The position numbers were made by a program, and so were the translations under genes. A stretch of DNA of 64,000 bases from positions 1,664,501 through 1,728,500 of the forward strand of contig NZ_JAOQNG010000010.1 in assembly GCF_025961225.1 (NCBI RefSeq), in the 5' to 3' direction. Under the pieces are notes generated by a model, which was not told where the DNA came from, ran no database searches, and was given only the letters and a program-made list of their open reading frames with translations. This stretch comes from Azospirillum canadense (lineage in GTDB: Bacteria > Pseudomonadota > Alphaproteobacteria > Azospirillales > Azospirillaceae). Of the stretch, positions 53,701 to 61,812 are shown piece after piece; the first letter of the stretch is position 1, and each line of letters begins with the position of its first letter.

Positions 53701-56313
53701 CAGCGCGCGGAGGCGCTGCTCGACGCCGCGGGCATCACCGATCCGGCGCTGCGGCAGGCGGCCCTGCTCGACGTGGCGCTCACCGGCGACGCCAGCTTCC
53801 TGAAGGGAGCCACGCTGGCGGACGCCCCGACGCAGCAGTCCACCACGGCGAACGCGCCGGCCGCCGCCCCGGTAATGACCATCGCGGCCCGCACCGCCAC
53901 CGTGACGGAGCGCAACAGCGGAAGCACGAACGTCGTGTTCGACGTGTACCGGACCGGCGACTCCAGCGCCGACCTCGTGCTCGACTTCGCCGTGACCGGC
54001 TTCGGCACGGCGGCGGCGGACACCGCCGACTTCGGCGGGCAGCTCCCCGGCGGAACGGTGACGCTGGCCGCCGGCCAGACCTCGGCGACGGTGACCGTCG
54101 CGGTCGCCGGCGACACGCTGGCGGAAGCCGACGAGTCCTTCGCGGTCACCCTGTCGCAACAGGCCAACGCGGCGACCAAGGCGGTCATCGCCGCCCCGCG
54201 GGCGACCGTGACGATCGAGAACGACGACGGCGCGCTCACCCCACGCCTCGACATCGCCGCGACCTCCGCGACGGTGCAGGAAGGGCAGAACGCCAAGGCG
54301 ACCTTCACCATCACCCGCAGCGACAACTCGCTCGACCCGGTGAGCGTCGCCTACACGGTCGCCGGCAGCGGGCCGAATCCGGCCGCCGCCGCCGACTTCG
54401 CGGGCAACGCCTTCCCCAGCGGCACGGTCAGCCTGGCGGCCGGCGAGACGACCAAGACCATCGAGATCGCCATCGCCGCCGACGCCCTGCCCGAGGAGGA
54501 CGAGACCTTCACGGTCACGCTCTCCAACCCGTCGGGCGCCACCATCGGCACGGCGGTGGCGACGGGGGTCATCAAAGACACGGCACCGCCAGCCGATCCG
54601 GCGTCCGTGACCATCTTCGCGGTAGCCGGCAGCGACGCGGAAGGGAACGACGGCACGACGGCGCTGAGGTTCATGCTCATCCGCTTGGGCGACATCACCG
54701 GCGCGACCACCGTGTCCTACACGGTGACGGGCAGCGGCATCGTCCCGGCCACGGCCAGCGACTTCGCCGGGAACGCGCTGCCGCAGGGCACGGTCACCTT
54801 CGCGGCGGGCGAGCGGACAGCCGGGATCATCGTGAACGTCCAGGGCGACCGGGATGTGGAGGGTGACGAGACCTTCACGGTCACGCTCTCCAACCCCATC
54901 GGCGGCACCATTCGGGGGCCCGTCGCGACCGGCACCATCCGCAACGACGACGTCCCGTCCGGCAGCGGCAACTCCAACGGCGCGGGCTCCAAGCCGGTGG
55001 GCGACGAGACGGTGAACGGCGTGGTGGTCCAGACCCGGCAGGGAACCGCGCCCACCGGCGTCAACGTTCCCTTCGTCGAAACCGGGCTTTCCCAGGCCGT
55101 CCCGGCGGACCGCCGGGACGGTGCGACGATCGCGCTCATGCAGGATGCGGGCAGCGCCCCGCTGCTTCAGGCCAACGTGTCGGCGGGCGCGGGCCTGACC
55201 GCCTACGGTCCGCAGTCCACCGTGGACAGCAGCCAGACGGCCGGCATCTTCGCAGGCATGCTGGCCACCGTCCTGCCGGACGCCCGGAGCACGGACATCC
55301 GCAACGCGGTGAGCAGCTTCGCAGGCGGCGCCAGTGGCCAGCTGACGCTGCGCACGCTGACGCCGACGGGAACCGGGCCGGTCACCATCACCGGCAGCTC
55401 CGTCGCAGGGGCCCCGCGGGAAGCGCTGATCCTCAACATGGGCAGCAATCCCGGCGGCTCGGTCGTCCTCAACGAGGTGGACTTCGCGGCGATCGTCGGC
55501 AGCGGAACCTTCACCGGCGGGGCCGGCAACAGCCGGACCATCGGCGACGACGCGGCGCAGACCATCAACCTCGGCCCGGGCGACGACACCACCAGCGGCG
55601 GCGGCGGCAACGACGTCGTGGTCAGCACCACCGGCCGCGACCTCCTGGCCGGCGATGCGGGCAACGACACCCTGCACGGCGGCGACGACGACGACACCGT
55701 CATGGGCGGCGACGACAACGACCTGGTCGGCGGCGGTGCGGGCAACGACCTGCTGAGCGGCGACGCCGGCAACGACTGGCTGATGGGCGAGGACGGCAAC
55801 GACACGGCGATCGGCGGGACCGGCGACGACGTGCTGTTCGGGATGGCCGGCAACGATCTGCTGACCGGCGACGAGGGCAACGACACCATTGTCGGCGGGG
55901 ACGGAACCGACTCCATCCTCGGTGGGGCCGGGGCGGACCTGCTGGGCGGCGGGGCCGGCGACGACCTGATCGACGGCGGCATCGGCAACGACACCCTGAT
56001 CGGCGAGGAGGGCAACGACACGCTGTTCGGCGGGGCCGGCGACGACGTGCTGTGGGGCTTCGGCGGCGACGATTGGCTGATCGGCGGCGCGGGCAAGGAT
56101 ATCTTCGCCTTCACGCTCGGCGGCGGGAACGACTATGTGTTCGAGTTCAACGCCGACGACGATCTCCTGGGCTTCGCGATCCCGGGCATCAGCATCGCCG
56201 ACCTCAAGGCGACCGCCAAGACCGTCGGGACGAGCACGGTGTTCACCCTGTCCGACAAGAGCACCATCACCGTGGTCGGCGTCACCGGCGTGACGGACGC
56301 CTGGTTTCAATGA
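47689..56313 (+). CDS. RTX protein segment 3 (units 12-18, NIDO, Calx-beta, VWD, C-terminus)
   Basis: The frame of segment 1 resumes at 47689 with LAVDPSAPGVLIRV and runs 2,874 residues to TGA 56311-56313. It contains units 12-18, a nidogen-like NIDO domain (GFGENELDRSNDGSS, then NAFQLVLTN), a Calx-beta domain, a von Willebrand type D domain with GLMGNLDGNASNDLALADG, three Calx-beta domains (each ending in an NDD-like strand), a 200-residue region of unknown fold, about a dozen RTX nonapeptides and a C-terminal FNADDDLLGFAIPG tail. The frame is open further upstream to 47311 but there only as shadow. Confidence 0.85.
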   Translation: MAVDPSAPGVLIRVAELHRTGTDGNDTLEGAASRDTLSGGAGDDTLFGYGASDSLDGGTGNDLLYGGSGADVLRGGLGADMLIGGDGADSLDGGQGDDTLDGGAGADQLMGGDGKDTFRFTNVGDILNDRIGDFADGDRIDLSALNAVYIGSAQFSGTPGNSSPVQVRSVVAGGMTRVEVASSGYPSANTFFTLVGEHDLAVDPQAAGVLVRVPNQTLSGTDGDDSLVGGSARDTLSGGAGNDTLIGGGAADLLQGGLGADVLIGGDGADSLDGGAGDDQFVYDSPTAMHNDRIRDFAAGDRLDLSALGATFIGESQFSGKPAALGSAQLRVFYGTDSTTVVLDSNGDGAGDAALTLDGVVPLVQLAGAPSGVLVTDAGQALTGGDGNDSLTGASGPDTLTGGAGNDTLSGDYGNDLVIGGDGNDVVIGGDGIDTLEGGAGNDTVNGGPGGDLMTGGAGRDVFRFNKASHVNGDRITDFSSSDRIDITDLNATFIGTAAFTGTTAQPGPAQVNVVVAGSGPLAETRLVFDLDGNGVGERTLILSGTHTLATAQNSPGVLVRIDDLVLAGTSNADTLEGGAGRDSLSGGAGDDSLTGGAGDDTLTGDAGNDTLVGGLGTDRLTGGGGNDTFVFTTDDIAGDRITDFTDGDRIDLSALNAAFIGTALFNGTGGAQIRVSAVGEPGYRNTLLQIDLNGDGQTDRSIEIAGEHILQIDPNAPGVLVRALGQRFDGTAGDDTLAGDAGDDTLTGGAGNDSLTGGAGRDRLDGGDGDDTLAGGDGADTLTGGAGNDVFRVLTVGDAAGDRIQDFADGDRLDLKALQATFIGGGTFTGSAANLGPAQVRYAVTGAEGQQRTRVEIDGNGDGIADSVIELTGAHALREDGADAGVLVRVSNQNLTGTAAADTLAGGEGADSLSGLGGDDRLAGAGGDDRLDGGDGNDTLDGGDGGDALAGGAGNDSLTGGAGNDTLNGGDGDDTLAGSEGRDELAGGAGTDTFLFARATDIDGDTITDFATGDRIDISGLSANFLGTTPLSQRYGSGVAVNYVQTGSGAFATTDLQFDVDGDGVADRVIHITGTHALAVDPANTGVLTRVTAVKSTGGGGADTLTGGAASDTLAGGDGNDRLDGLAGADFLDGGTGDDTLAGGAGEDVLTGGDGNDTFRYASAAEADSDRIADFAVGDRFDLSGIAFTYVGSGPFTGTTAQRGGAQVGIRFVTSGGSATQVLFDMNGDGVADGTLTLAGFHDLQEAEGSPGVLVQATGLTLTGTADPDMLTGAETPDRLSGQAGDDRLLGNGGNDSLSGGQGNDSLSGGDGADLLSGDAGDDTLNGGAGDDTLNGGDGNDRFEASGGTDDINGGAGTDAVVFTDAWANYDIANNGTTVTVTHARGTKADGVARVTAVEELRFTDKTVDLTPASAIGSRLISGLGGTAGFGENELDRSNDGSSGFVDVRSIFADGINVAGKIYTGVYINTNGSISFDGPLSTGPSANALSASAPAIIAPFLSDVDTRGGTGAATPGGTSQGTNRVYYDLDPTTGTIIITWDDVAANGGTDGARNAFQLVLTNAAGAAGRQAGDFDAEFRYESVTWAQTGGAGTVAQAGYTAGNGDAAGVFILPQSGDTAGMLALDSTAGNTGSNGLWRFSMTGGTASNALPAVVSIEPGQLSKAEGNSGSTRFTFTVTRAGDTTSGVTVGYTVAGTGSSPIGAGDLMGGFLPYDGTVTFAAGETSKTIAVDVVGDTVAEANETFAVTLGTPAAGSNVKLGNRQATGTILNDDNQAPPLPPGFRPGANWGDPHLVTFDGFYYSFQAVGEFTYVHAKSGDERIVQLRTAAMGDAVSVNTAVATKIGAARVSINALDAGHPLRVDGAVADIPNSAGSIAVGDGRIFRSGNVYTVVYANQEQMIVTVEADRVDLQLFLSPTRAAGSIEGLMGNLDGNASNDLALADGTVLSQPVDYSVLYGSYADGWRVTQQTSLFDYGQGETTATYTDRSFPRQVLSVDTLPDALRQRAEALLDAAGITDPALRQAALLDVALTGDASFLKGATLADAPTQQSTTANAPAAAPVMTIAARTATVTERNSGSTNVVFDVYRTGDSSADLVLDFAVTGFGTAAADTADFGGQLPGGTVTLAAGQTSATVTVAVAGDTLAEADESFAVTLSQQANAATKAVIAAPRATVTIENDDGALTPRLDIAATSATVQEGQNAKATFTITRSDNSLDPVSVAYTVAGSGPNPAAAADFAGNAFPSGTVSLAAGETTKTIEIAIAADALPEEDETFTVTLSNPSGATIGTAVATGVIKDTAPPADPASVTIFAVAGSDAEGNDGTTALRFMLIRLGDITGATTVSYTVTGSGIVPATASDFAGNALPQGTVTFAAGERTAGIIVNVQGDRDVEGDETFTVTLSNPIGGTIRGPVATGTIRNDDVPSGSGNSNGAGSKPVGDETVNGVVVQTRQGTAPTGVNVPFVETGLSQAVPADRRDGATIALMQDAGSAPLLQANVSAGAGLTAYGPQSTVDSSQTAGIFAGMLATVLPDARSTDIRNAVSSFAGGASGQLTLRTLTPTGTGPVTITGSSVAGAPREALILNMGSNPGGSVVLNEVDFAAIVGSGTFTGGAGNSRTIGDDAAQTINLGPGDDTTSGGGGNDVVVSTTGRDLLAGDAGNDTLHGGDDDDTVMGGDDNDLVGGGAGNDLLSGDAGNDWLMGEDGNDTAIGGTGDDVLFGMAGNDLLTGDEGNDTIVGGDGTDSILGGAGADLLGGGAGDDLIDGGIGNDTLIGEEGNDTLFGGAGDDVLWGFGGDDWLIGGAGKDIFAFTLGGGNDYVFEFNADDDLLGFAIPGISIADLKATAKTVGTSTVFTLSDKSTITVVGVTGVTDAWFQ

Positions 56314-56346
56314 TGGGGTTTCAGTGATGGGACTTCAGTGATGGGC
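56307..56346 (+). repeat. Short tandem repeat over the RTX stop codon
   Basis: The word TTCA[A/G]TGATGGG occurs three times at about 15-bp steps across and just after the stop codon. Slippage here could change the reading end only slightly. Confidence 0.5.
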
Positions 56347-56360
56347 GTCGGGTAACGGCC

Positions 56361-56403
56361 CCCGGCGGCGGGCGGCGGGGAAAAGCCCGATCCCGCCGCC
56401 GGG
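56361..56403 (+). terminator. Strong hairpin downstream of the RTX gene
   Basis: CCCGGCGGCGGG (56361-56372) and CCCGCCGCCGGG (56392-56403) are perfect 12-bp complements with a 19-base loop. No T-run follows, so it may act as an mRNA-stabilising stem or a weak terminator. Confidence 0.45.
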
Positions 56404-56502
56404 TCCGTTCCGCGCCCCGGTGGCGCGGTCCGTAACGCCGGGGGAAAGCCGTTCGTGGAGCAACGCAGCCGCCTGCGGCTGGAGTTGACCGCGAACGAGA
56501 AT

Positions 56503-56724
56503 CTACCCACGGCCGCGCCATCCCGCGACTGCGGCGTGCAGGGCCCGTTCGGCGGTGGCTATGGCATCGCCCACGCCCTTGCACGAACCGCTCGCCAAGT
56601 CGTCTTCCGACGCCGTGACCAGCCATCTCCAGTCCGTCTCGCCAAGCCACACCACGGCCACCCATTGTCCCAGGACAAGGCGGCGGGTGGTGCCGGCACT
56701 GTCGACCAGCCATCGGCCCTGCAT
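56503..56724 (-). CDS. Small protein of unknown function, 73 aa
   Basis: The product has a Trp-rich beta-like N-terminal half (WVAVVWLGETDWRWLV) and a helical C-terminal half (GVGDAIATAERALHAAV). No family is recognised. It starts 13 bases after the stop of the GH1 gene on the same strand, so it is probably co-transcribed. A longer alternative frame overlaps it, but its composition looks like a shadow. Confidence 0.45.
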   Translation of the reverse strand: MQGRWLVDSAGTTRRLVLGQWVAVVWLGETDWRWLVTASEDDLASGSCKGVGDAIATAERALHAAVAGWRGRG

Positions 56725-56737
56725 CGCGATCCCTTCC

Positions 56738-58222
56738 CTAGACCACCTTGTTTTGAGCGATGACCGCCCGGTAGAAGGACGCGCTCAGCTTCGGCGTGCG
56801 TGTCTGGCTTTCGTAATCCACGTGATGAAGCCCGAAGCGCGTTCCAAAACCCTCCGCCCATTCGAAGTTGTCCATCAGGCTCCATAGGAAATAGCCGCGC
56901 ACCGGCACGCCCTCCGATGTGGCGCGCTGAAGTTGCGTCAGGTAGCTGCGCAGGAACATGACTCGGTCGGTGTCGTATACGGTCCCATTGGGCACGGCCC
57001 CGCCGGGCTCCGGCATATCCGCCGCCGCACATCCGTTTTCGGTGATGTGGATGTCCGTCGCCTTCCAGATCTCGGCCAGATGGCGGGGTCCCCAGTAGAG
57101 CGCCTCGGGACCAATCCTCAACCACTCCGACACCATGTACGGGTGGGACCGGGCGAAAGGCACCTCGGCGTACCCCGGCGCGGTGTCGACGGCGCGCACA
57201 TAGTGGGTCGGCGTGTAGACGTTGATCCCGACGAAATCGACGGGACTCGCGATCACGGCCATATCGTCGGCGGTGAAGGCCGGGGCGTCCGCGCCAGCCG
57301 ACGCGAGGAAGGCATCGGTGTACCGGCCCTCCATGATCACCGTCAGACAGCCGGCGTTGCGCTCGCGCGTCGCCAGCGCGGCCGCACGGATGTGCTCGGT
57401 CGTCTCGATCACCGGCACGCACACGGCCATGCTCTCCGCCAACCCCACCTGCGTCTCCGAACGCCCATGCGCGCGGATCGCCCGCACCGCCAGTCCGTGA
57501 CCCAGCACGGCGTGATGCCGTACCTGATTCAGGCGGCCGGGCGGCAGGGTGAGACCGGGCGCGTGTATCCCCGTCCCATAGCCAAGCTCCACGAAGGCGG
57601 AAATCTCGTTGGTGGTGATGAAACGGCGGACCCGGTCGCTGAGCCGTTCGGCGGCGTGGCCGGCGTAGTCCGCGAAGGCCTTGGCCGTGTCCCGCGATTC
57701 CCAGCCGCCGCGATCCTGCAGGGCCTGCGGCAGGTCCCAGTGGTAGAGCGTCGGGAATGGCTCGATGCCGTTGGCCAGCAGCTCGTCCACCAGCCGGTCG
57801 TAGAAATCCAGGCCTTTCGGGTTCGGAACGCCTGTGCCCTGCGGGAACAGGCGGGGCCAAGCAATCGAGAACCGGTAGGCCTTCGCCCCCAGGTCGCGGG
57901 CCATTGCCACGTCCTCCCGATAGCGATGGTAGTGGTCGGCGGTCACGTCGGCGTTGTCGTTGTTGCGCACCTTCCCCAGCGTGTGCGCAAAGCGGTCCCA
58001 GATGGACGGACCGCGGCCATCCTCCCCGACCGCCCCTTCAACCTGATAGGCGGAGGTCGCCGTGCCCCAGAGGAACCCGTCCGGAAACCGGCGCGCGGCC
58101 TCCGGACGGACCGCAGCTTGGCCGCCCGGCTGTGCGTCGGCGGCCCTGGCCCGGGCGGACAGGCCGAGCGCGGTCAGCCCAGCGATTTTGCCGAACGCGC
58201 GTCGGGTCCACCGTGTGAGCAT
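56738..58222 (-). CDS. GH1 beta-glucosidase with Tat signal
   Basis: Glycoside hydrolase family 1 enzymes release glucose or related sugars from beta-glycosides by a retaining mechanism. The 494-residue product starts with TRRAFGK, a Tat twin-arginine motif, a hydrophobic stretch and an ARA cleavage region near residue 28. The catalytic domain begins with FPDGFLWGTATSAYQVEGA; the acid/base Glu is in TTNEIS (usually TFNEP) and the nucleophile in HITENG. Export is unusual, since most bacterial GH1 enzymes are cytoplasmic, and fits attack on plant-derived glycosides in the periplasm. It is probably followed in the same transcript by the small gene at 56503. Confidence 0.92.
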   Translation of the reverse strand: MLTRWTRRAFGKIAGLTALGLSARARAADAQPGGQAAVRPEAARRFPDGFLWGTATSAYQVEGAVGEDGRGPSIWDRFAHTLGKVRNNDNADVTADHYHRYREDVAMARDLGAKAYRFSIAWPRLFPQGTGVPNPKGLDFYDRLVDELLANGIEPFPTLYHWDLPQALQDRGGWESRDTAKAFADYAGHAAERLSDRVRRFITTNEISAFVELGYGTGIHAPGLTLPPGRLNQVRHHAVLGHGLAVRAIRAHGRSETQVGLAESMAVCVPVIETTEHIRAAALATRERNAGCLTVIMEGRYTDAFLASAGADAPAFTADDMAVIASPVDFVGINVYTPTHYVRAVDTAPGYAEVPFARSHPYMVSEWLRIGPEALYWGPRHLAEIWKATDIHITENGCAAADMPEPGGAVPNGTVYDTDRVMFLRSYLTQLQRATSEGVPVRGYFLWSLMDNFEWAEGFGTRFGLHHVDYESQTRTPKLSASFYRAVIAQNKVV

Positions 58223-58331
58223 GGGCGGGCGCTCGCTTCTGTGTGGGCCGTTGAGCCGGGCCGGGACGGGCGCAGTCTAAACGGACCCGGGGTGCTTCCA
58301 CGTCGGCTCATTCGGCTATGGGACGCCATCG

Positions 58332-59741
58332 CTAGCTGGCCCCGACGTGAAGGGCCAAGCCGAGGAGCGCGCACACCGTCAGGGTCGGGATCATGCCCAC
58401 CTTGAACCGGAAGACGGCGAGCACCGCGCCGATGGTCAGGACCAGCGAGGGAATGTTGATCGTGCTCAGCACCGGAACGTCGAGCGTTACGCCGGCGCCG
58501 TGCACCGGTTCCAGCCGCCCGAACAGCACATGCAGGGCGAACCACACCGCCAGGTTCAGCACGACGCCGACCACCGCGGCGGTGATCGCCGACAGGGCGC
58601 CGCCAAGCGCCTTGTTGCCGCGCAGGGCCTCCACGAACGGCGCGCCGAGGAAGATCCACAGGAAGCACGGCACGAAGGTGACCCAGGTGGTCAGCAACCC
58701 GCCCAGCGTGCCGGCCAGCAGCGGCGGCAGCGCGCCCGGATCGCGGAAGGCGCCCATGAAGCCGACGAACTGCGTCACCATGATCAGCGGCCCCGGCGTC
58801 GTCTCGGCCATGCCCAGGCCGTCCAGCATCTCGCTGGGCTGGAGCCAGCCATAGTGGTCGACCGCTTGCTGCGCCACGTAAGCCAGCACGGCGTAGGCGC
58901 CGCCGAAGGTGACCACCGCCATCTTGGAAAAGAACACCGCGATCTGGCCGAACACGTCGCCCGGGCCGAGCGTCAGGAGCAGAGCCAGCACCGGCCCCAG
59001 CCACAGCGCCAGACAAATGGCGCCGACCCGCAGCGACCAGCCGAGCGTCGGGCGCGCGTGCGGCGGCGTGCCCTCGCCAAGCAGGCTGTCGGCGTCCGCC
59101 AGTGTCTTGCCCGTGCCGGACCCATGTCCCCCGCCGACCGCGAACTCCGGGCGGCCCAACCGTCCACCGACAAAGCCGACCAGACCGGCCGCCAGGATGA
59201 TGATCGGGAACGGCACGTCGAAGGCGAAGATCGCCACGAACGCCGCCGCGGCGATGCCGAGCATGATCCGGTTCTTCAGCGCCCGTTTGCCGATGCGCAC
59301 GACCGCTTCCAGCACGACGGCGAGCACCGCCGCCTTCAGACCGAAGAACAGCCCTTGCACCAGCCCGACGTTGCCGAAGGCCGCGTAAATCCAGCTGAGC
59401 GCCATGATGGCGACGATGCCGGGCAGCACGAACAGGATGCCCGCGATCAGACCACCCGGCGTGCGGTGCATCAGCCAGCCGACGTAGACGGCCAGCTGCT
59501 GCGCCTCCGGTCCCGGAAGCAGCATGCAATAGTTCAGAGCGTGCAGGAACCGCGTCTCGCCGATCCAGCGCTTTTCCTCGACCAGGATGCGGTGCATCAC
59601 CGCGATCTGCCCGGCCGGGCCGCCGAAGCTGAGCGCGGCGATGCGCGCCCACACCCGTGTCGCCTCGCCGAGGCTCACCCCATGCCCGCCGGCCCTCATC
59701 GCGGAGGCCGGTGCATCCACGGTGGCGTTCGCCTCGGTCAT
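58332..59741 (-). CDS. chrA: Chromate efflux transporter ChrA
   Basis: ChrA is a two-domain CHR-family membrane carrier that extrudes chromate. The 469-residue product has the paired family motifs SFGGPAGQIAVMHR (N-half) and VTFGGAYAVLAYV (C-half), LLPGPEAQQLA with its counterpart TTPGPLIMV, and 10 or more membrane segments. ATG 59741 is preferred because GAGGAG lies 7 bases upstream; GTG 59759 overlaps the chrB stop as GTGA. The pair is an operon. Confidence 0.94.
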   Translation of the reverse strand: MTEANATVDAPASAMRAGGHGVSLGEATRVWARIAALSFGGPAGQIAVMHRILVEEKRWIGETRFLHALNYCMLLPGPEAQQLAVYVGWLMHRTPGGLIAGILFVLPGIVAIMALSWIYAAFGNVGLVQGLFFGLKAAVLAVVLEAVVRIGKRALKNRIMLGIAAAAFVAIFAFDVPFPIIILAAGLVGFVGGRLGRPEFAVGGGHGSGTGKTLADADSLLGEGTPPHARPTLGWSLRVGAICLALWLGPVLALLLTLGPGDVFGQIAVFFSKMAVVTFGGAYAVLAYVAQQAVDHYGWLQPSEMLDGLGMAETTPGPLIMVTQFVGFMGAFRDPGALPPLLAGTLGGLLTTWVTFVPCFLWIFLGAPFVEALRGNKALGGALSAITAAVVGVVLNLAVWFALHVLFGRLEPVHGAGVTLDVPVLSTINIPSLVLTIGAVLAVFRFKVGMIPTLTVCALLGLALHVGAS

Positions 59742-59755
59742 CGCGGTCTCCTCAG

Positions 59756-60766
59756 TCACGCTTTTTTGCGGAAGTGGCCATAGAGGTCCTCGAACACGGC
59801 GCCGCCGCGCTCCAGGCGTCGCTCGTCGTCGTCCGTGGCGGCGGCGATGCCGGAAAGCAGCGTGCGGATTCCCGCGGCCTCCTCCCGCTGGAACTTACCG
59901 TCCTTCAGGTCGATGTCGTGGACGATCTCGGCAATCGCCCGGAGTGCCCGATCCGGCGTCCGGTCCGGCGGCACCAGCTTGGCCAGCAGGACCTCGAAGG
60001 TGCAGTGGTCGCCTTCGTGCGTGAATTCCGCCTCGAACATGTCGAAACGCAGTTCGCCGGGTTCCGGCACGTAGCCCTTGTCCGGCACAAAGATGAAGCG
60101 GGCTTCCGGGTCGATGAACCGGCGGATGAGCCACGCCGAAGCGATGCGGTCCACCTGCACGCCGCGGCGCGTCACCCAGGTCCGTCCCTTCAGGTCCCCG
60201 ACAGCCTTGGCGTCCATGGTCGTCTCCTCTTCATCCGGGCTGCGCTCGGCCTCGGCGAGCCGAGCCTCGATGCCGGCCAGCAAGCCCTCCACCGGCTCCC
60301 GGCCACCCGCGCCGAAGAAATCGATGGCGACGATCTCGGCCAAGCGACGCCGCAGGCGGGTCGCCTGGGCCCGCAACTCGCCCTTCCGCCCGTTCCACGC
60401 CTCCGGCCCAGCGGCGAGGATCTCGGCCACGCCACGGGCATCGATGGCGAGCGCCTCGTAGTCGGCGTCGCGCGCCCGGTCGAACAGCGCCCGGATCTCC
60501 CGGTCGGTCAGCCCGTCGATGAAGCGCGCCTCGAACACCGCCGCCTCGCCGCCGCCCTCGTTGATCTCCCGCAGAAGCCACTGGAAGTCCTCCCGGGTCT
60601 GATCCCCTGCGGGCAGCGCGTAGAGCGAGTTCTTGATGCCCACCGCCCCCAACGCCTGGAGGCGGCGCCAGATCTTCACGCGGAAATACGCGGGTTTCGG
60701 CGGCAGCTGATGGGCCAGCAGCAGCCAAGCGTACCGGGAGTGCGAGGTGGCGGGCGCATCGCTCAT
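59756..60766 (-). CDS. chrB: Chromate resistance regulator ChrB
   Basis: The 336-residue product has the ChrB N-terminal domain (YAWLLLAHQLPPKPAYFRVK, then the LGAVGIKNSLYALP motif) and the ChrB C-terminal domain (RGVQVDRIASAWLIRRFIDP, FDMFEAEFTHEGDHCTFE). ChrB acts as a chromate-sensing regulator of chrA in other proteobacteria. ATG 60766 is the first codon that gives a family-like N-terminus; the frame upstream of it is antisense to the next gene. Confidence 0.93.
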   Translation of the reverse strand: MSDAPATSHSRYAWLLLAHQLPPKPAYFRVKIWRRLQALGAVGIKNSLYALPAGDQTREDFQWLLREINEGGGEAAVFEARFIDGLTDREIRALFDRARDADYEALAIDARGVAEILAAGPEAWNGRKGELRAQATRLRRRLAEIVAIDFFGAGGREPVEGLLAGIEARLAEAERSPDEEETTMDAKAVGDLKGRTWVTRRGVQVDRIASAWLIRRFIDPEARFIFVPDKGYVPEPGELRFDMFEAEFTHEGDHCTFEVLLAKLVPPDRTPDRALRAIAEIVHDIDLKDGKFQREEAAGIRTLLSGIAAATDDDERRLERGGAVFEDLYGHFRKKA

Positions 60767-60878
60767 CGGGCACCTGTATCTCAGCAATAACAGCAGTGCA
60801 ACACTTGTATCGCCACATCTCAAGGAGTAAGGTCTGTTTCTTATCCAGATAATCCGAGGGACGAACAGGAGGCCCGCC

Positions 60879-61808
60879 ATGGTGCGCCACATCGGACTTC
60901 TGATCGCGGCGGTGGCCGCCACGGCCCTATCGACGGTTGCCTTCGGGGCGGACGTTGACTGGAGGGCGGTCGACGAGGCGATGGGGCGGTCCGGCGCGAT
61001 GCAGCCGGGCGACGTCCACAAATATTCCATCCCGCGCACGGACCTGAAGGTCACGGTGGACGGCGTCGCGGTCAAACCGGCCCTCGCGCTCGGCTCCTGG
61101 GTCGCCTTCAAGGATGATCGCAAGGAGGGCAGCGGGCACGCGATGGCGATGGGCGACCTGGTGCTGACGGAAACTGAGATCGCGCCGGTGATGAAGAGCT
61201 TGGTCGAGAGCGGACTCCAGGTCACCGCCGTGCACAACCACATCCTGCGGGCTTCCCCCGCAACGCTGTACATGCACATCGCCGGGACCGGCGATCCCGT
61301 GAAGCTGGCCCAGGCGATCCGCGTCGCCCTGGCGAAGAGCGCGATGCTCCAGGAAACGCCTTCCCCGGCCGAGCAGGCGCTCGGCCTCGACACAGCGGCG
61401 CTGGAAGCGGCGCTCGGTCAGAAGGGCAAGGCGGCGGGCGGCACTTACCAGTTCAGCATCCCGCGGGCCGAGACGGTGCAGGACATGGGCATGGAGATTC
61501 CGCCCGCCATGGGCACCGCCATCGCGATCAACGTCCAATCGGCAGGGGATGGCAAGGCCGCAACGACGGGCGACTTCGTCCTGACAACCGAGGAGGTCGA
61601 GCCGGTGGTCCAGGCCCTGGTGGCGAACGGCATCGAGGTGACGGCGCTGCACACCCACATGCTGGGCGAGGAGCCCCGGCTCATCTTCATGCATTTCTGG
61701 GGCGTCGACGACCCGGCCAAGCTCGGCTCCGGCCTGCGCGCCGCGCTCGACAAGGTGAACATCGCCCGCAGCCAGACGTCGGAGCTGCCCGGCGCGGCGA
61801 AGCCGTAA
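60879..61808 (+). CDS. Secreted DUF1259 (LppY/LpqO-like) protein
   Basis: The 309-residue product has a signal peptide (cleavage about AFG-A, residue 24) and two similar DUF1259 halves. The halves share KYSIPRTDLKVTVDG / QFSIPRAETVQDMG, GDLVLTETEI / GDFVLTTEEV and VTAVHNHIL / VTALHTHML, with His residues that could bind metal. AGGAGG lies upstream of ATG 60879. This family often accompanies chrB-chrA, so a role in metal or oxyanion stress is possible but not shown. The next gene starts 4 bases after its stop. Confidence 0.85.
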   Translation: MVRHIGLLIAAVAATALSTVAFGADVDWRAVDEAMGRSGAMQPGDVHKYSIPRTDLKVTVDGVAVKPALALGSWVAFKDDRKEGSGHAMAMGDLVLTETEIAPVMKSLVESGLQVTAVHNHILRASPATLYMHIAGTGDPVKLAQAIRVALAKSAMLQETPSPAEQALGLDTAALEAALGQKGKAAGGTYQFSIPRAETVQDMGMEIPPAMGTAIAINVQSAGDGKAATTGDFVLTTEEVEPVVQALVANGIEVTALHTHMLGEEPRLIFMHFWGVDDPAKLGSGLRAALDKVNIARSQTSELPGAAKP

Positions 61809-61812
61809 GGCC

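Larger units (their letters stand above)
42373..56313 (+). other. Reconstructed giant RTX adhesin/exoprotein gene with two frameshifts
   Basis: Joining three overlapping frames gives one gene of about 4,646 codons. It starts at ATG 42373 (AAAGGGG upstream), shifts at an 8-G run (42930-42937, one G too many) and shifts back at 47687-47688 (one base short). The order is 18 RTX/serralysin-type units, a short beta domain, a NIDO domain (about 51940-52640), Calx-beta (52650-53010), a VWD domain (GDPHLVTFDGFYYSF, 53050-53600), three Calx-beta domains (53870-54950), a unique region, RTX nonapeptides (55530-56110) and an acidic/hydrophobic C-terminus typical of type I secretion substrates. It would be calcium-binding and extracellular. 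The compensating shifts leave the ends in the same frame. Confidence 0.8.

Noticed and set aside
42373..56313. RTX gene as simple pseudogene
   Set aside because: Coding character, repeat motifs and downstream domains are intact across both shifts, and the shifts compensate, so decay is not the best explanation.
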